Positions 8,733-16,898 of a DNA stretch of 64,000 bases are shown piece by piece; within the stretch, counting starts at the first letter, position 1; the number at the start of each line of letters is the position of its first letter. The position numbers and the translations under genes were made by a program. The notes beneath the pieces are model-generated. The model worked only from the letters and a program-made list of their open reading frames with translations, was not told where the DNA came from and made no database searches. The stretch comes from Helicobacter cholecystus (GTDB taxonomy: Bacteria; Campylobacterota; Campylobacteria; Campylobacterales; Helicobacteraceae), in assembly GCF_003364215.1 (NCBI RefSeq), contig NZ_NXLU01000001.1, positions 248,001 to 312,000 of the forward strand. The letters run 5' to 3'.

Positions 8733-10640
8733 TTAGCCAATTTTGCTTCCATTTTTTCTTTTCTCTTGAGGAATAATAAGTTTTAAACCATTTGCATCTT
8801 TGACAGAAAGGATCATTCCCTCACTTAAAAGACCCATAAGCTTAGCTGGTTTGAGATTTGCTACAACACAAACTTGAGTGCCAATTAAATCTTGAGGATT
8901 GTAATATTGAGCAATTCCTGAAATGATTTGTCTAGGCTTTTCTTCGCCCAAATCCACCTTAAAAAGCAAAAGTTTCTCACTGCCTTCTACATTTTTTGCC
9001 TCTAGAATTTCTCCTACTCTTAAATCTGAGAGCAAAAAGTCATCAATTTTAATTTGAGGGGTTTTATTCTCTTGTTGTTTTGGCTCTTCTTTTTTATTTT
9101 CTTGCAGTATCTCTTCCTTTTTTCTTTTTTCTACTTTTGGAAAAAGTGGAGCAATTTTTTCTAATTTAAAATGATTTTGAAAATGATGGTTCAAGATCAT
9201 TTGTTGAAAGTTTGATGGAGCAATTTTCATTCCTAGAGCATCGGCAATTTTTCTAGCAGTGATTGGCATAATAGGTGCAAAAAGCAAGGCCCCTTTATAT
9301 AGGGCGTTGCATAAAAAGACGAGCAAGGCTTGCGTTTTATGGTTTTCCTCATTTTTCATGAGATTCCAAGGTTCATAGCGTGTGATCATTGCATTGGCTA
9401 AAGAAAAGATTTTCCATACTTCTTCAAGATAGCGATGAAATTGTGCATTTTCTACAAAAGAGAGCGCTTGAACAATAAGATTTTGCAATTCTTGACTTTC
9501 TTGAGGAAAGAACTTTTGAGCCTCAGAGGAAGCTAGAGAGAGGGAAAAATATTTCTCGCTCATTCCTATAAGGCGATTGAGTAGGTTTCCTAAATCATTG
9601 CTCAATTCAGAGTTAATACGCTCAATAAGGGCATTGATACAAAAGTCCCCATCTTGCCCAAAAGGTACTTCACGTAAGAGGAAAAATCTGAAAATATCAT
9701 TACCAAACTCATCACTAACTTCTTTGGGGTTAATGACATTACCAATACTCTTGCTCATTTTTTGACCTTCATTAAGCCACCAGCCGTGAGCATAGATTTT
9801 TTGAGGCAAAGGTATCCCCAAAGAGAGCAAGAATGCTGGCCAATAAATTGCATGGAATCGTAAGATGTCTTTCCCTACAAGATGAATTGCCCCTTCCCAA
9901 AGATGCATTTTCTCTTCATTTCCCCCATACCCTAAAGCACTTATATAATTAAGTAATGCATCTAGCCAAACATAGACAATATGTTTTTTTTCTCCATTTT
10001 GTTTAGGAATTTCAATTCCCCACTCAAAGGTTGTTCGAGTAATAGAGAGATCATTGAGTCCTTGTTTTACAAAGTTAATGACTTCATTTTGACGATAACT
10101 TGGCAAGATAGGGTTACTCTCATACCATGCTAAAAGTTGATCTTGATATTTTGAGAGAGCAAAGAAGTAGCTTTCCTCCTTGACTTGATTTGTTGGTTTT
10201 CCACAATCAGGGCAGAATTTTCCTTCTTTAAGCTGAGTAGAAGTAAAAAAACTCTCACAGCTCACACAATACTGCCCTTCATACTCACCCTTATAGATAT
10301 CCCCCTTCTGCAACATTTTTTCAAATGCAAGTTGGACAGACTTGATATGATAATCATCAGTTGTTCTTATAAAGTGATCGTAATCAATTCCAAACTCATC
10401 CCATAGATGTCTAAATTTTGTACTGACTTCTGTGGCATACTCCATAGGTGTTTTTCCTCTTGCACTTGCAGATTGTTCAATCTTTTGCCCATGTTCGTCT
10501 GTGCCGGTAAGTAAAAAAGTCTCATCTCCTTTGAGAGCATAAAATCGCTTAAGAAAATCAGCAATAATTGTTGTATAGGCGTGTCCGATATGAGGGATAT
10601 CATTAACATAATAAATAGGAGTTGTAATATAGCGCTTCAT
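8733..10640 (-). CDS. metG: methionyl-tRNA synthetase
   Basis: 635-residue class I aminoacyl-tRNA synthetase. HIGH is at residues 17-20 and KMSKS at 294-298. Zinc-knuckle cysteines are visible at 125, 128, 143 and 146. The last 100 residues or so form an OB-fold tRNA-binding domain (LRVGEILEAKNVEGSEKLL) after a Lys/Glu-rich linker, as in dimeric MetRS. It leads a minus-strand operon with the Mur-like gene, cmoB and the thioesterase. A TATAAT box lies 40 bases upstream. Confidence 0.96.
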   Translation of the reverse strand: MKRYITTPIYYVNDIPHIGHAYTTIIADFLKRFYALKGDETFLLTGTDEHGQKIEQSASARGKTPMEYATEVSTKFRHLWDEFGIDYDHFIRTTDDYHIKSVQLAFEKMLQKGDIYKGEYEGQYCVSCESFFTSTQLKEGKFCPDCGKPTNQVKEESYFFALSKYQDQLLAWYESNPILPSYRQNEVINFVKQGLNDLSITRTTFEWGIEIPKQNGEKKHIVYVWLDALLNYISALGYGGNEEKMHLWEGAIHLVGKDILRFHAIYWPAFLLSLGIPLPQKIYAHGWWLNEGQKMSKSIGNVINPKEVSDEFGNDIFRFFLLREVPFGQDGDFCINALIERINSELSNDLGNLLNRLIGMSEKYFSLSLASSEAQKFFPQESQELQNLIVQALSFVENAQFHRYLEEVWKIFSLANAMITRYEPWNLMKNEENHKTQALLVFLCNALYKGALLFAPIMPITARKIADALGMKIAPSNFQQMILNHHFQNHFKLEKIAPLFPKVEKRKKEEILQENKKEEPKQQENKTPQIKIDDFLLSDLRVGEILEAKNVEGSEKLLLFKVDLGEEKPRQIISGIAQYYNPQDLIGTQVCVVANLKPAKLMGLLSEGMILSVKDANGLKLIIPQEKRKNGSKIG

Positions 10641-10680
10641 TCTTTTACCTTAGAAAAATAAGAATTAGGAAATACTAAGT

Positions 10681-10686
10681 ATTATA
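10681..10686 (-). promoter_or_regulatory. -10 box for metG operon
   Basis: The minus-strand hexamer TATAAT (ATTATA at 10681-10686) lies 40 bases upstream of the metG ATG. Helicobacter sigma-80 promoters often lack a clear -35 box, and none is evident here. Confidence 0.5.
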
Positions 10687-10752
10687 ACCAAAACTCCTTG
10701 AAATTAAAAAAGGGGCCTTGTTTCTTTCTTCAGGCTTAGAAATGTTGAGGAA

Positions 10753-10780
10753 TTTTCCTGCCCTTAAAAGGGCAGGAAAA
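10753..10780 (-). terminator. strong hairpin downstream of the BI-1 gene
   Basis: A near-perfect inverted repeat, TTTTCCTGCCCTT at 10753-10765 and AAGGGCAGGAAAA at 10768-10780, begins three bases beyond the BI-1 gene stop. It is the most stable hairpin in this part of the window and should end that transcript. There is no long U run after the stem on the minus strand, only UUCC, although the outer stem is itself A/U-rich. Confidence 0.6.
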
Positions 10781-10783
10781 GGA

Positions 10784-11467
10784 TTATTCCTTATTGCTTG
10801 TAAGTCCAATAAGTTGTAAGATGGAAATAAAAAGATTGAGAAAATCTAAATAGAGTGAAATAGCTGCATCAATAGGGCTTTCGTATGCACCTCTAAGAAT
10901 ATTTTGTGTGTCATAAGCAATATAAAGACTAAAAAGAATTGCACTGACTCCAGAAATGATAATTTGGAACATTGAAGAACCAAGAAAGATATTAATCAGT
11001 GAGCAAACTACAACAACAATTAATGCAATAAAAAGCATTTTTCCCATATTGGCTAAGTCACTTTTTGTCTTGATGGCATAAAGGCTCATCGCACCAAAAA
11101 TAATTGTTGTCATTCCAAGTGCATTAGCTACTGCCCAAATACCACTTTTTGCAATGACAAAGCCAAGGAGAGGAACAAGAGTGATTCCACTCAAAGTTGT
11201 GAAAGCAAACAGCATTAAAAGATTAATCCCTACCTTTCCTCTACTAAACATTAATCCAAAAAATGCTGCAATCTCAGCAATAAAGAATGCCCATCTATAA
11301 GTTATTACAGTTTCAAAAAACATAAAACCTATAATTGCCCCCAAAGTTGCGAGTAAAAGGCTTCCTGCAAAAAATTTATAAGTTGTTTTTACAAAGCTTA
11401 CAAGTGCATTGTCACTAGCTTGTGTATAGTTAAATGATTGGGTATATTCTCTGTCATAAAGACTCAT
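10784..11467 (-). CDS. Bax inhibitor-1/YccA family membrane protein
   Basis: 227-residue polytopic membrane protein with about seven hydrophobic segments. The N terminus (MSLYDREYTQSFNY) and the C-terminal segment DFLNLFISILQLIGL with its preceding YIAYDTQNI are characteristic of the BI-1/YccA (TMBIM) family. In bacteria these proteins have been linked to ion leak or to modulating the FtsH protease, but the role in Helicobacter is not established. It is divergently transcribed from gapA. An AAGGAG ribosome binding site precedes the ATG. The same neighbour arrangement occurs in H. pylori, from memory. Confidence 0.85.
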   Translation of the reverse strand: MSLYDREYTQSFNYTQASDNALVSFVKTTYKFFAGSLLLATLGAIIGFMFFETVITYRWAFFIAEIAAFFGLMFSRGKVGINLLMLFAFTTLSGITLVPLLGFVIAKSGIWAVANALGMTTIIFGAMSLYAIKTKSDLANMGKMLFIALIVVVVCSLINIFLGSSMFQIIISGVSAILFSLYIAYDTQNILRGAYESPIDAAISLYLDFLNLFISILQLIGLTSNKE

Positions 11468-11612
11468 AACATCTCCTTAATTTTAAAATACAACAAAATC
11501 ATACACTACTTTTATCTAATACTGAGTTAATTACTGCTTGAAGTAGGGAGATAAGAAATTGGATTGAAAATTGCTTTAAAGTTATAAAAAATTAAAAAAG
11601 AAGAGGGAAATT

Positions 11613-12602
11613 TTGAGTATTAAAATCGCAATCAATGGTTTTGGAAGATTGGGGAGAAGCATTGCAAGAGTAATTTTACAAAGCAAAAATGTAGAGCTTG
11701 TCGCTCTTAATGATGTGAGTAATTGGAAAGTGTTGCATTATCTTTTTTGCAATGATACAATCCACAAAGCCTTGCCTTATGAAGTAGAATTTAATGAGGG
11801 GTATTTTGGAGTGGGGGGTAGAAAAATTATCCTCTCTAACTTTGAGAATCCTTGTGATATTGATTTTGGATCTGTTGATGTGGTAGTTGAATCTACGGGG
11901 AAATTTCTTACCCAAGAGTTCGCCTCTCATTATTTGCGAAAAGGAGCAAAAAAAGTCATTCTCTCAGCTCCCGCACTTGATGATACTCATACCTTTGTTT
12001 TAGGGGTGAATGATCAAGAATACAGGGGTGAATCTATTATCTCAAATGCATCTTGCACAACAAATGCTCTAGCCCCAATTTGCAAGATCTTAGATGCTCA
12101 TTTTGGGATTGAGAGCGGAATACTTAGCACAATTCACTCCTATACCAATGATCAAAATTTACTTGATAATGCGCATCGCAGTGATTTTCGTCGTTCAAGA
12201 TGTGCAGGATTAAACATTATTCCTACAAGCACAGGTTCTGCTAAGGCTCTTTATCGCGTTCTCCCCAATCTTAAGGGAAAAATGCATGGACATAGTCTAA
12301 GAGTTCCTGTAGCTGATGTGTCTATGGTGGATTTAGGGGTAAGGGTAAAAAAAGTTTTGGAGATAGAGAGATTAAATGAAATTTTTGAAGAATATATGCA
12401 TAAAGAAATGAAAGGGATTATTGGATTTGATGAAAAATATAAAGTTTCTAGTGATTTTATAGGAAATCCACTCAGTGCAATTATTGCCAAGGATTTAACT
12501 TTTATACTTCAAGAGAAACATCTTAAGATTATGGCATGGTATGACAATGAGTGGGGGTATGCTAATAGAATTGTGGAAATGGCAAAAAGAATATGCGAAT
12601 AA
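11613..12602 (+). CDS. gapA: glyceraldehyde-3-phosphate dehydrogenase
   Basis: 329-residue NAD(P)-dependent GAPDH of glycolysis/gluconeogenesis. The dinucleotide loop is INGFGRLGR (residues 8-15), Asp34 in ALND favours NAD, and the catalytic cysteine is Cys148 in SNASCTTNAL. The start is TTG at 11613, preceded by GAGGGAA at suitable spacing, and the protein then begins SIKIAINGFG as expected for the family. Its last ten bases overlap the next gene, so the two are probably co-transcribed. Whether it works in the glycolytic or gluconeogenic direction cannot be read from the sequence. Confidence 0.94.
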   Translation: MSIKIAINGFGRLGRSIARVILQSKNVELVALNDVSNWKVLHYLFCNDTIHKALPYEVEFNEGYFGVGGRKIILSNFENPCDIDFGSVDVVVESTGKFLTQEFASHYLRKGAKKVILSAPALDDTHTFVLGVNDQEYRGESIISNASCTTNALAPICKILDAHFGIESGILSTIHSYTNDQNLLDNAHRSDFRRSRCAGLNIIPTSTGSAKALYRVLPNLKGKMHGHSLRVPVADVSMVDLGVRVKKVLEIERLNEIFEEYMHKEMKGIIGFDEKYKVSSDFIGNPLSAIIAKDLTFILQEKHLKIMAWYDNEWGYANRIVEMAKRICE

Positions 12603-13798
12603 TCTTTTTTGTTCTTTTACTTGTTGGGTGGAATGAAGCCATTTCTTATTCTGTAACCTCTGCCAATAATCGTGGAGATACAAATAAGGGTTTAATAGAA
12701 TATCGGGGGAAATTACAACCTAAAGTTGTGGCAAATAAAAGTTATGGCTATACAGCCAAAAGTGATATTCCTATCAATATTCAACCCTCTTTGGCACCAA
12801 GGAAAGTTGTGGGAAATTCTCAAATTGCCACTCAGATTCGGCCAGCGCCTCAAATGCAATCACAAGGAAGAGCACAATCTCTTCCTGTGCAAATTACTCC
12901 TATACCCAGCCACCTCTCTCAATCTATGGCTTCAACACAGATCCCTGTCCAAGTCATTCCCCCTACACAAGAAAGAGCGCAAAATGTGCAAATTCCTGAA
13001 CTTAAGGTTAAGGTCTATCCCCCTACAATAGGGAATACAACACGTAAAGACAATCACGAACTCAAGGTTGATGTAGAGCAATCGCGTCCTATTACGCAGG
13101 AGATGATGTTTTATCCCCAATCTCGTCCTAAGATGAAACTTCCCCCGCGAAAGAGTAAAAAACCACTCTCCCCACCGCCACAACCCATCTATCAAGAACA
13201 GTATGACGATGATGAGAGTGAGCCATTATTTATACGCAATCGCAATGGAGTGATGATAGGTGTTGGTATAGGCGGTATGTTTAATCGTGTATGGATAGGG
13301 GGGAGCGGGGATAATCATCGATTCTATGATAATGATTTTACATGGTATTTTAGATTGGGATACCAGTATTATTTTACCCCTTATCTTGGACTTCGCTCTT
13401 ATGTGCATTTGGGAGATTGGAGTGATAGGCTTAGTGATAATTTTTGGGATGCTCAACAAGGCAGGCGCACAGAAATTTTTGCCACCTCTAATCTTAATTA
13501 TAGTGGATATATTGAGATGCTTTATGATTTTGTAGTGCTAGAAAATCATAGTTTTGGGATTTTTGGAGGATTTGGTGTGGGGGTAGGAAGTTATGAATTT
13601 GGTAATGATGGCACAGATGTGGTGAGTGATTATTTTGTAATGCCTATGATATCAGCAGGATTTGCCTATACTCTTTATCTTAATAATCGTTTTGAGCTAG
13701 AAGTTAAAGCACCACTTAGACAAGGCATACTTGAAGGAGTGTATCGTGCAGAATTCTCCACTTGGATGTTGGGGTTGAGTTATACCTATGTTTTTTGA
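12593..13798 (+). CDS. outer-membrane beta-barrel protein with proline-rich N-terminal half
   Basis: 401-residue secreted protein. Residues 1-20 are a Sec signal peptide (IIFFVLLLVG). Residues about 60-200 are low complexity, rich in Pro, Gln and Ser with PPRKSKKPLSPPPQP. Residues about 210-401 form alternating strands of a Helicobacter outer-membrane barrel (FTWYFRLGYQYYF, FGIFGGFGVGVGSY), ending in the aromatic YTYVF that outer-membrane assembly recognises. It overlaps the end of gapA by ten bases, an unusual operon partner. The Pro-rich half may span the periplasm or face outwards. No specific function can be assigned. Confidence 0.7.
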   Translation: MRIIFFVLLLVGWNEAISYSVTSANNRGDTNKGLIEYRGKLQPKVVANKSYGYTAKSDIPINIQPSLAPRKVVGNSQIATQIRPAPQMQSQGRAQSLPVQITPIPSHLSQSMASTQIPVQVIPPTQERAQNVQIPELKVKVYPPTIGNTTRKDNHELKVDVEQSRPITQEMMFYPQSRPKMKLPPRKSKKPLSPPPQPIYQEQYDDDESEPLFIRNRNGVMIGVGIGGMFNRVWIGGSGDNHRFYDNDFTWYFRLGYQYYFTPYLGLRSYVHLGDWSDRLSDNFWDAQQGRRTEIFATSNLNYSGYIEMLYDFVVLENHSFGIFGGFGVGVGSYEFGNDGTDVVSDYFVMPMISAGFAYTLYLNNRFELEVKAPLRQGILEGVYRAEFSTWMLGLSYTYVF

Positions 13799-13805
13799 AA
13801 ATCTC

Positions 13806-13834
13806 TTGACAACAAAAGGGAGTTGAGATATAAT
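13806..13834 (+). promoter_or_regulatory. promoter of the tRNA array
   Basis: TTGACA at 13806-13811 and TATAAT at 13829-13834, both perfect consensus, separated by 17 bases and placed 26 bases before the first tRNA. A fully consensus -35 box is rare in Helicobacter and marks a strong stable-RNA promoter. It starts eight bases after the stop of the outer-membrane protein gene. Confidence 0.92.
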
Positions 13835-13860
13835 CGCAAGTTTTATGTTTATTTTCTTGT

Positions 13861-13938
13861 CGGGGCGTAGCGCAGTCTGGTTAGCGCACTTGGTTTGGGA
13901 CCAAGGGGTCGAAGGTTCGAATCCTTTCGCCCCGACCA
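13861..13938 (+). tRNA. tRNA-Pro (anticodon TGG)
   Basis: Cloverleaf is complete: acceptor CGGGGCG pairs with CGCCCCG at 13928-13934, the anticodon stem CTTGG/CCAAG encloses TTTGGGA with anticodon TGG, the T-arm contains GGTTCGAAT, and the CCA is encoded at 13936-13938. First gene of a four-tRNA array. Confidence 0.96.
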
Positions 13939-13954
13939 TTCTTCTTGATTTTAT

Positions 13955-14032
13955 GGTGGGTGTAGCTCAGTTGGTTAGAGCATCAGATTGTGGTCCTGAG
14001 GGTCGTGGGTTCGATCCCCATCACCCACCCCA
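13955..14032 (+). tRNA. tRNA-His (anticodon GTG)
   Basis: Acceptor GTGGGTG pairs with CACCCAC at 14022-14028. The extra G(-1) at 13955 faces C73, the histidine identity element. The anticodon loop carries GTG. CCA is encoded at 14030-14032. Confidence 0.96.
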
Positions 14033-14046
14033 TAAAAGCTTTTCGT

Positions 14047-14123
14047 GCGTTCGTAGCTCAACTGGATAGAGCACCAGACTTCGGATCTGGGGGTTAGGGG
14101 TTCGACTCCCTTCGGGCGTACCA
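14047..14123 (+). tRNA. tRNA-Arg (anticodon TCG)
   Basis: Acceptor GCGTTCG pairs with CGGGCGT using three G-T wobble pairs. The anticodon stem CCAGA/TCTGG encloses CTTCGGA with anticodon TCG. CCA is encoded at 14121-14123. Third gene of the array. Confidence 0.94.
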
Positions 14124-14139
14124 TAGCTCTTATTGATAT

Positions 14140-14216
14140 GCGCTCATAGCTCAGCTGGATAGAGCAACGGCCTTCTAAGCCGTAGGTCAGAGGTTCGAAT
14201 CCTCTTGGGCGTACCA
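14140..14216 (+). tRNA. tRNA-Arg (anticodon TCT)
   Basis: Acceptor GCGCTCA pairs with TGGGCGT. The anticodon stem ACGGC/GCCGT encloses CTTCTAA with anticodon TCT, reading AGA/AGG. CCA is encoded at 14214-14216. Last gene of the array. Only a T-rich stretch, TTTTTTAATTC, follows. Confidence 0.95.
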
Positions 14217-14264
14217 CTTCTTAGGTTTTTTAATTCTATTATTGTAAATACTCCCTATTTTTTA

Positions 14265-14834
14265 TTAGAGTTTTGACTTATCAATATATTTTAAATTTAC
14301 AAGCCGCCATTTCATAGCATCATAAGATACTCTAAATCTATCCGCCATTCTTTGGATAACCTGTTGCAGATTGAGATTTTTAAACTCGGGAGTTTCTGTA
14401 AGCCTTTTTGCTTCCTGTGCTATTAGTCTTAGAGGCATTAGGAATTTTGCCGCAAAGCTATTTGCCCTTGATTCTCTTGGATCTTCCGATTCACTGCGAT
14501 AAAGCGTGTTGTAATCATCATTTATTGACATATTTTCTTGATCAAGATTAGGGAGAATATCATTAACGATATGCCCCAATTCATGAGCAAGTGTAAAATT
14601 TTGTCTATTCTCAGAAAAAGAGGTGTTAAGCCAAATTTCAGGATAGCCATTTTTAAGATATACACTGCCATCGAGTGCAAGTTTGTCCCACTCCATTTTT
14701 TCGCTAATAGTGATATTAAGCTTTTCTCTTAGAATAGTTTTTATATCTACAGGAGCATTGTTGATTTTTAAGATATCTAGAATTTCTTCTGCACTTTTTC
14801 CCAAAAGGATACTTTTTAATTCTTCTATATTCAT
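14265..14834 (-). CDS. ImmA/IrrE-family metallo-endopeptidase
   Basis: 189-residue protein with the M78 peptidase motif AHELGH (His84, Glu85, His88) and the downstream ESRANSFAAKFLMP segment, whose Glu121 is the expected third zinc ligand. Members such as ImmA cleave phage or mobile-element repressors, and IrrE cleaves DdrO, normally paired with an XRE-type regulator. No HTH regulator is encoded next to it here. Its partner is the small membrane protein just upstream. A good AAAGGAG ribosome binding site precedes the ATG at 14834. It sits between the tRNA array and rarA, a typical insertion point for accessory genes. Confidence 0.82.
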   Translation of the reverse strand: MNIEELKSILLGKSAEEILDILKINNAPVDIKTILREKLNITISEKMEWDKLALDGSVYLKNGYPEIWLNTSFSENRQNFTLAHELGHIVNDILPNLDQENMSINDDYNTLYRSESEDPRESRANSFAAKFLMPLRLIAQEAKRLTETPEFKNLNLQQVIQRMADRFRVSYDAMKWRLVNLKYIDKSKL

Positions 14835-14836
14835 TT

Positions 14837-15226
14837 TTACTCCTTTCCTTGGAATTGGCTTTGCACTTTTAACTCTTCTTGTGATAACTCATAATCTACG
14901 TTATTTTGTTCTTTTGATTTAATAGTTTGTCTAGAATCTAGAATATTTTCTGTTTCTGTGCGTATTAAATCCAAAAATCTCTTTTTAAACTCATCTTTTT
15001 CAACAATACATTTTATAAAATTTTCCAAAACCATTGGATTTTGTGAAACTGTATCAAGCATTTTGTCAAAATGTTCTTTAAACTCTTGCTCATTTTTCTT
15101 GATTGATGATTTTTGAATATAGATAGCAACACAGCTTACAACAATTGTGGTTATTGCAATAAAGACTCCCATTGCAGAAATAGTTATCCCCATTAGACTG
15201 GCTACTTCACTAGCATTTAGTCCCAA
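14837..15226 (-). CDS. small single-span membrane protein, partner of the ImmA/IrrE protease
   Basis: 129 residues if translation starts at TTG 15224-15226, which has AAGGAG (15233-15238) six bases upstream. A longer GTG start at 15283 lacks a ribosome binding site. Residues about 12-37 form one hydrophobic helix (ITISAMGVFIAITTIVVSCV), followed by a charged, probably cytoplasmic helical region rich in Lys, Glu and Gln. It ends two bases before the protease ATG, so the two are co-translated. I do not recognise the family. It may anchor, sense for, or be cleaved by the protease. Confidence 0.6.
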   Translation of the reverse strand: MGLNASEVASLMGITISAMGVFIAITTIVVSCVAIYIQKSSIKKNEQEFKEHFDKMLDTVSQNPMVLENFIKCIVEKDEFKKRFLDLIRTETENILDSRQTIKSKEQNNVDYELSQEELKVQSQFQGKE

Positions 15227-15373
15227 TGCAAACTCCTTAATGTTTTGATGCTTATCATTAGGAATATTAGTGTTTCTTACCACTTAGGGTTTGAATAGGT
15301 TGAGAAGCATGCACATCAAAATCAAAGTCCCTATAATAAAAAATAAGAGTAAATTTAATTGTTTTGAGAAAAT

Positions 15374-16549
15374 CTAATGTTTATTCCTAATTTTTTCCAA
15401 CCACTCATTGAGTGTTTTTTCAAATCCTTTGGAAGTCTTTTTAACAAACTCTAAAGGAGCTTCTAAATATCTCTGTTCCACCCATCCTCCAAAATCATGA
15501 GGATAGCGATAATTTGGACTTGTGGGTAAAATATTTTCTACAATAGGTAGAGGAGGATTGTTCTGAAGATATTCCATTGCACGATTAATAGCTTCATAAG
15601 CTGTATTACTCTTGGGGCTTGAGGCAAGATAAATCACACATTGTGCAAGGATGATTCTAGCTTCTGGATAACCGATTTTTCTTACTGCTTGAAGTGTGCT
15701 TACAGCAAGATTGAGCGCATTGGGATTGGCATTACCAATATCCTCACTTGCTAAAATAACCAATCTTCTAGCAATAAACTCTGCACTCTCTCCGCTCTCA
15801 ATGATTCTAGCAAGATAATAAATTCCTGCATTCTCATCACTTCCACGAATAGATTTAATCAGCGCACTTGAGAGATTGTAGTGTGTATCCTCTTCACTTA
15901 CTCCCTCTTTCATTGGAGTAGGTCGTAAAGATTTGAGTGTTTTAAGGGTAATTGGAGCACTCAACGAAGCAAGATCAAGAAGGTTAAGCATTGCTCTTGC
16001 ATCCCCACCACTTGAAGAGATGAGATATTCCCTTGCTTCATGGGTAATGTCTATTTTTAAGAGTTCTAATGCCTTGTCTATGAGTTTTTGCATTTCCTCC
16101 TTTCTGAGAGGGAGGAATTCAAAAATAAAACTTCTAGAGCGGATTGCATTAGTCAATGAGAATATAGGATTAAGTGTGCTTGAGGCAAAAATATAGGCTT
16201 GATTTTCCTCCATAATAGGAAGTAGGGCTTCTTGTTGGGTTTTACTGAGACGATGGACTTCATCAATAAAGATTGCAGGTTTAAGCAAGGAATTTGGAGC
16301 AATGATCTTCCTTAAATCTTCAAGTTTAAAGTGCGTGGCATTGAACTCATAAAATTCACTCCCAATGCTTTGGGCTAAGATTCGAGCAAGTGTTGTTTTT
16401 CCACACCCTGGAGGACCAAAAAAGATACAATGGGGTAAAACTCTAGCAGAAAGTGCATTGTATAAAGGTGTTTCCTTACCAATGATATGACTTTGCCCTA
16501 CAAAATTTTCTAATTTATTAGGGCGCAGGAGATTGGAGAGGTTTCTCAT
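15374..16549 (-). CDS. rarA: replication-associated recombination protein RarA (MgsA)
   Basis: 391-residue AAA+ ATPase related to clamp-loader and RuvB proteins, acting at stalled replication forks. Walker A is GPPGCGKT (45-52), Walker B is the FIDEVHRL segment, and sensor region SSGGDARAMLNLLD is evident. The C-terminal domain with HDFGGWVEQRYLE is typical of RarA. Its ATG overlaps the hspR stop (ATGA), making it the third gene of a cbpA-hspR-rarA operon, the arrangement known in H. pylori. Confidence 0.92.
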   Translation of the reverse strand: MRNLSNLLRPNKLENFVGQSHIIGKETPLYNALSARVLPHCIFFGPPGCGKTTLARILAQSIGSEFYEFNATHFKLEDLRKIIAPNSLLKPAIFIDEVHRLSKTQQEALLPIMEENQAYIFASSTLNPIFSLTNAIRSRSFIFEFLPLRKEEMQKLIDKALELLKIDITHEAREYLISSSGGDARAMLNLLDLASLSAPITLKTLKSLRPTPMKEGVSEEDTHYNLSSALIKSIRGSDENAGIYYLARIIESGESAEFIARRLVILASEDIGNANPNALNLAVSTLQAVRKIGYPEARIILAQCVIYLASSPKSNTAYEAINRAMEYLQNNPPLPIVENILPTSPNYRYPHDFGGWVEQRYLEAPLEFVKKTSKGFEKTLNEWLEKIRNKH

Positions 16550-16896
16550 TTTTTTAAAATAATTTCATAAGAGCTTTGTTTAAGAGTGACGGATTTGGGT
16601 TTAGGACGTTGGGTTTGGGCTCTAAGCTCTTCTGTAAGAGCATCAAGCTCATCAAGTCGTTCTTTAAGGCGTAAAATAATATCTACACCCGCAAGATTAA
16701 CGCCTAAATCTCTTGTAAGGCGTAAAATGGTTTTAATCTTATCAATATCTCTTTGAGAGTAAAGACGCATTTTCCCATCAGTTCGCCCAGGTTGAATCAA
16801 GCCTTCTTTTTCATATTGACGTAGGGTTTGAGGGTGAATTTCTAAGATTTTTGCTACAACACTAATAAGATAAACAGGTTCATCATAACTGTACAT
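16546..16896 (-). CDS. hspR: HspR, MerR-family heat-shock repressor
   Basis: 116-residue DNA-binding protein. The MerR-type helix-turn-helix is at the N terminus (LISVVAKILEIHPQTLRQYEKEGLI), followed by a coiled dimerisation segment rich in Leu and Glu. HspR in Helicobacter and Campylobacter represses chaperone operons with DnaK or CbpA as partner. It is two bases after cbpA and overlaps rarA, so it is likely autoregulated as part of this operon. Confidence 0.92.
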   Translation of the reverse strand: MYSYDEPVYLISVVAKILEIHPQTLRQYEKEGLIQPGRTDGKMRLYSQRDIDKIKTILRLTRDLGVNLAGVDIILRLKERLDELDALTEELRAQTQRPKPKSVTLKQSSYEIILKK

Positions 16897-16898
16897 CG

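Noticed and set aside
13697-14217. Several open frames on both strands across the tRNA array
   Set aside because: They lie over four clear cloverleaves and have no ribosome binding sites. The apparent peptides are translated tRNA repeats.
15284-15373. Tiny hydrophobic minus-strand frame between rarA and the membrane-protein gene (ending NLFKP)
   Set aside because: No credible start codon or ribosome binding site, so I do not call it a gene.
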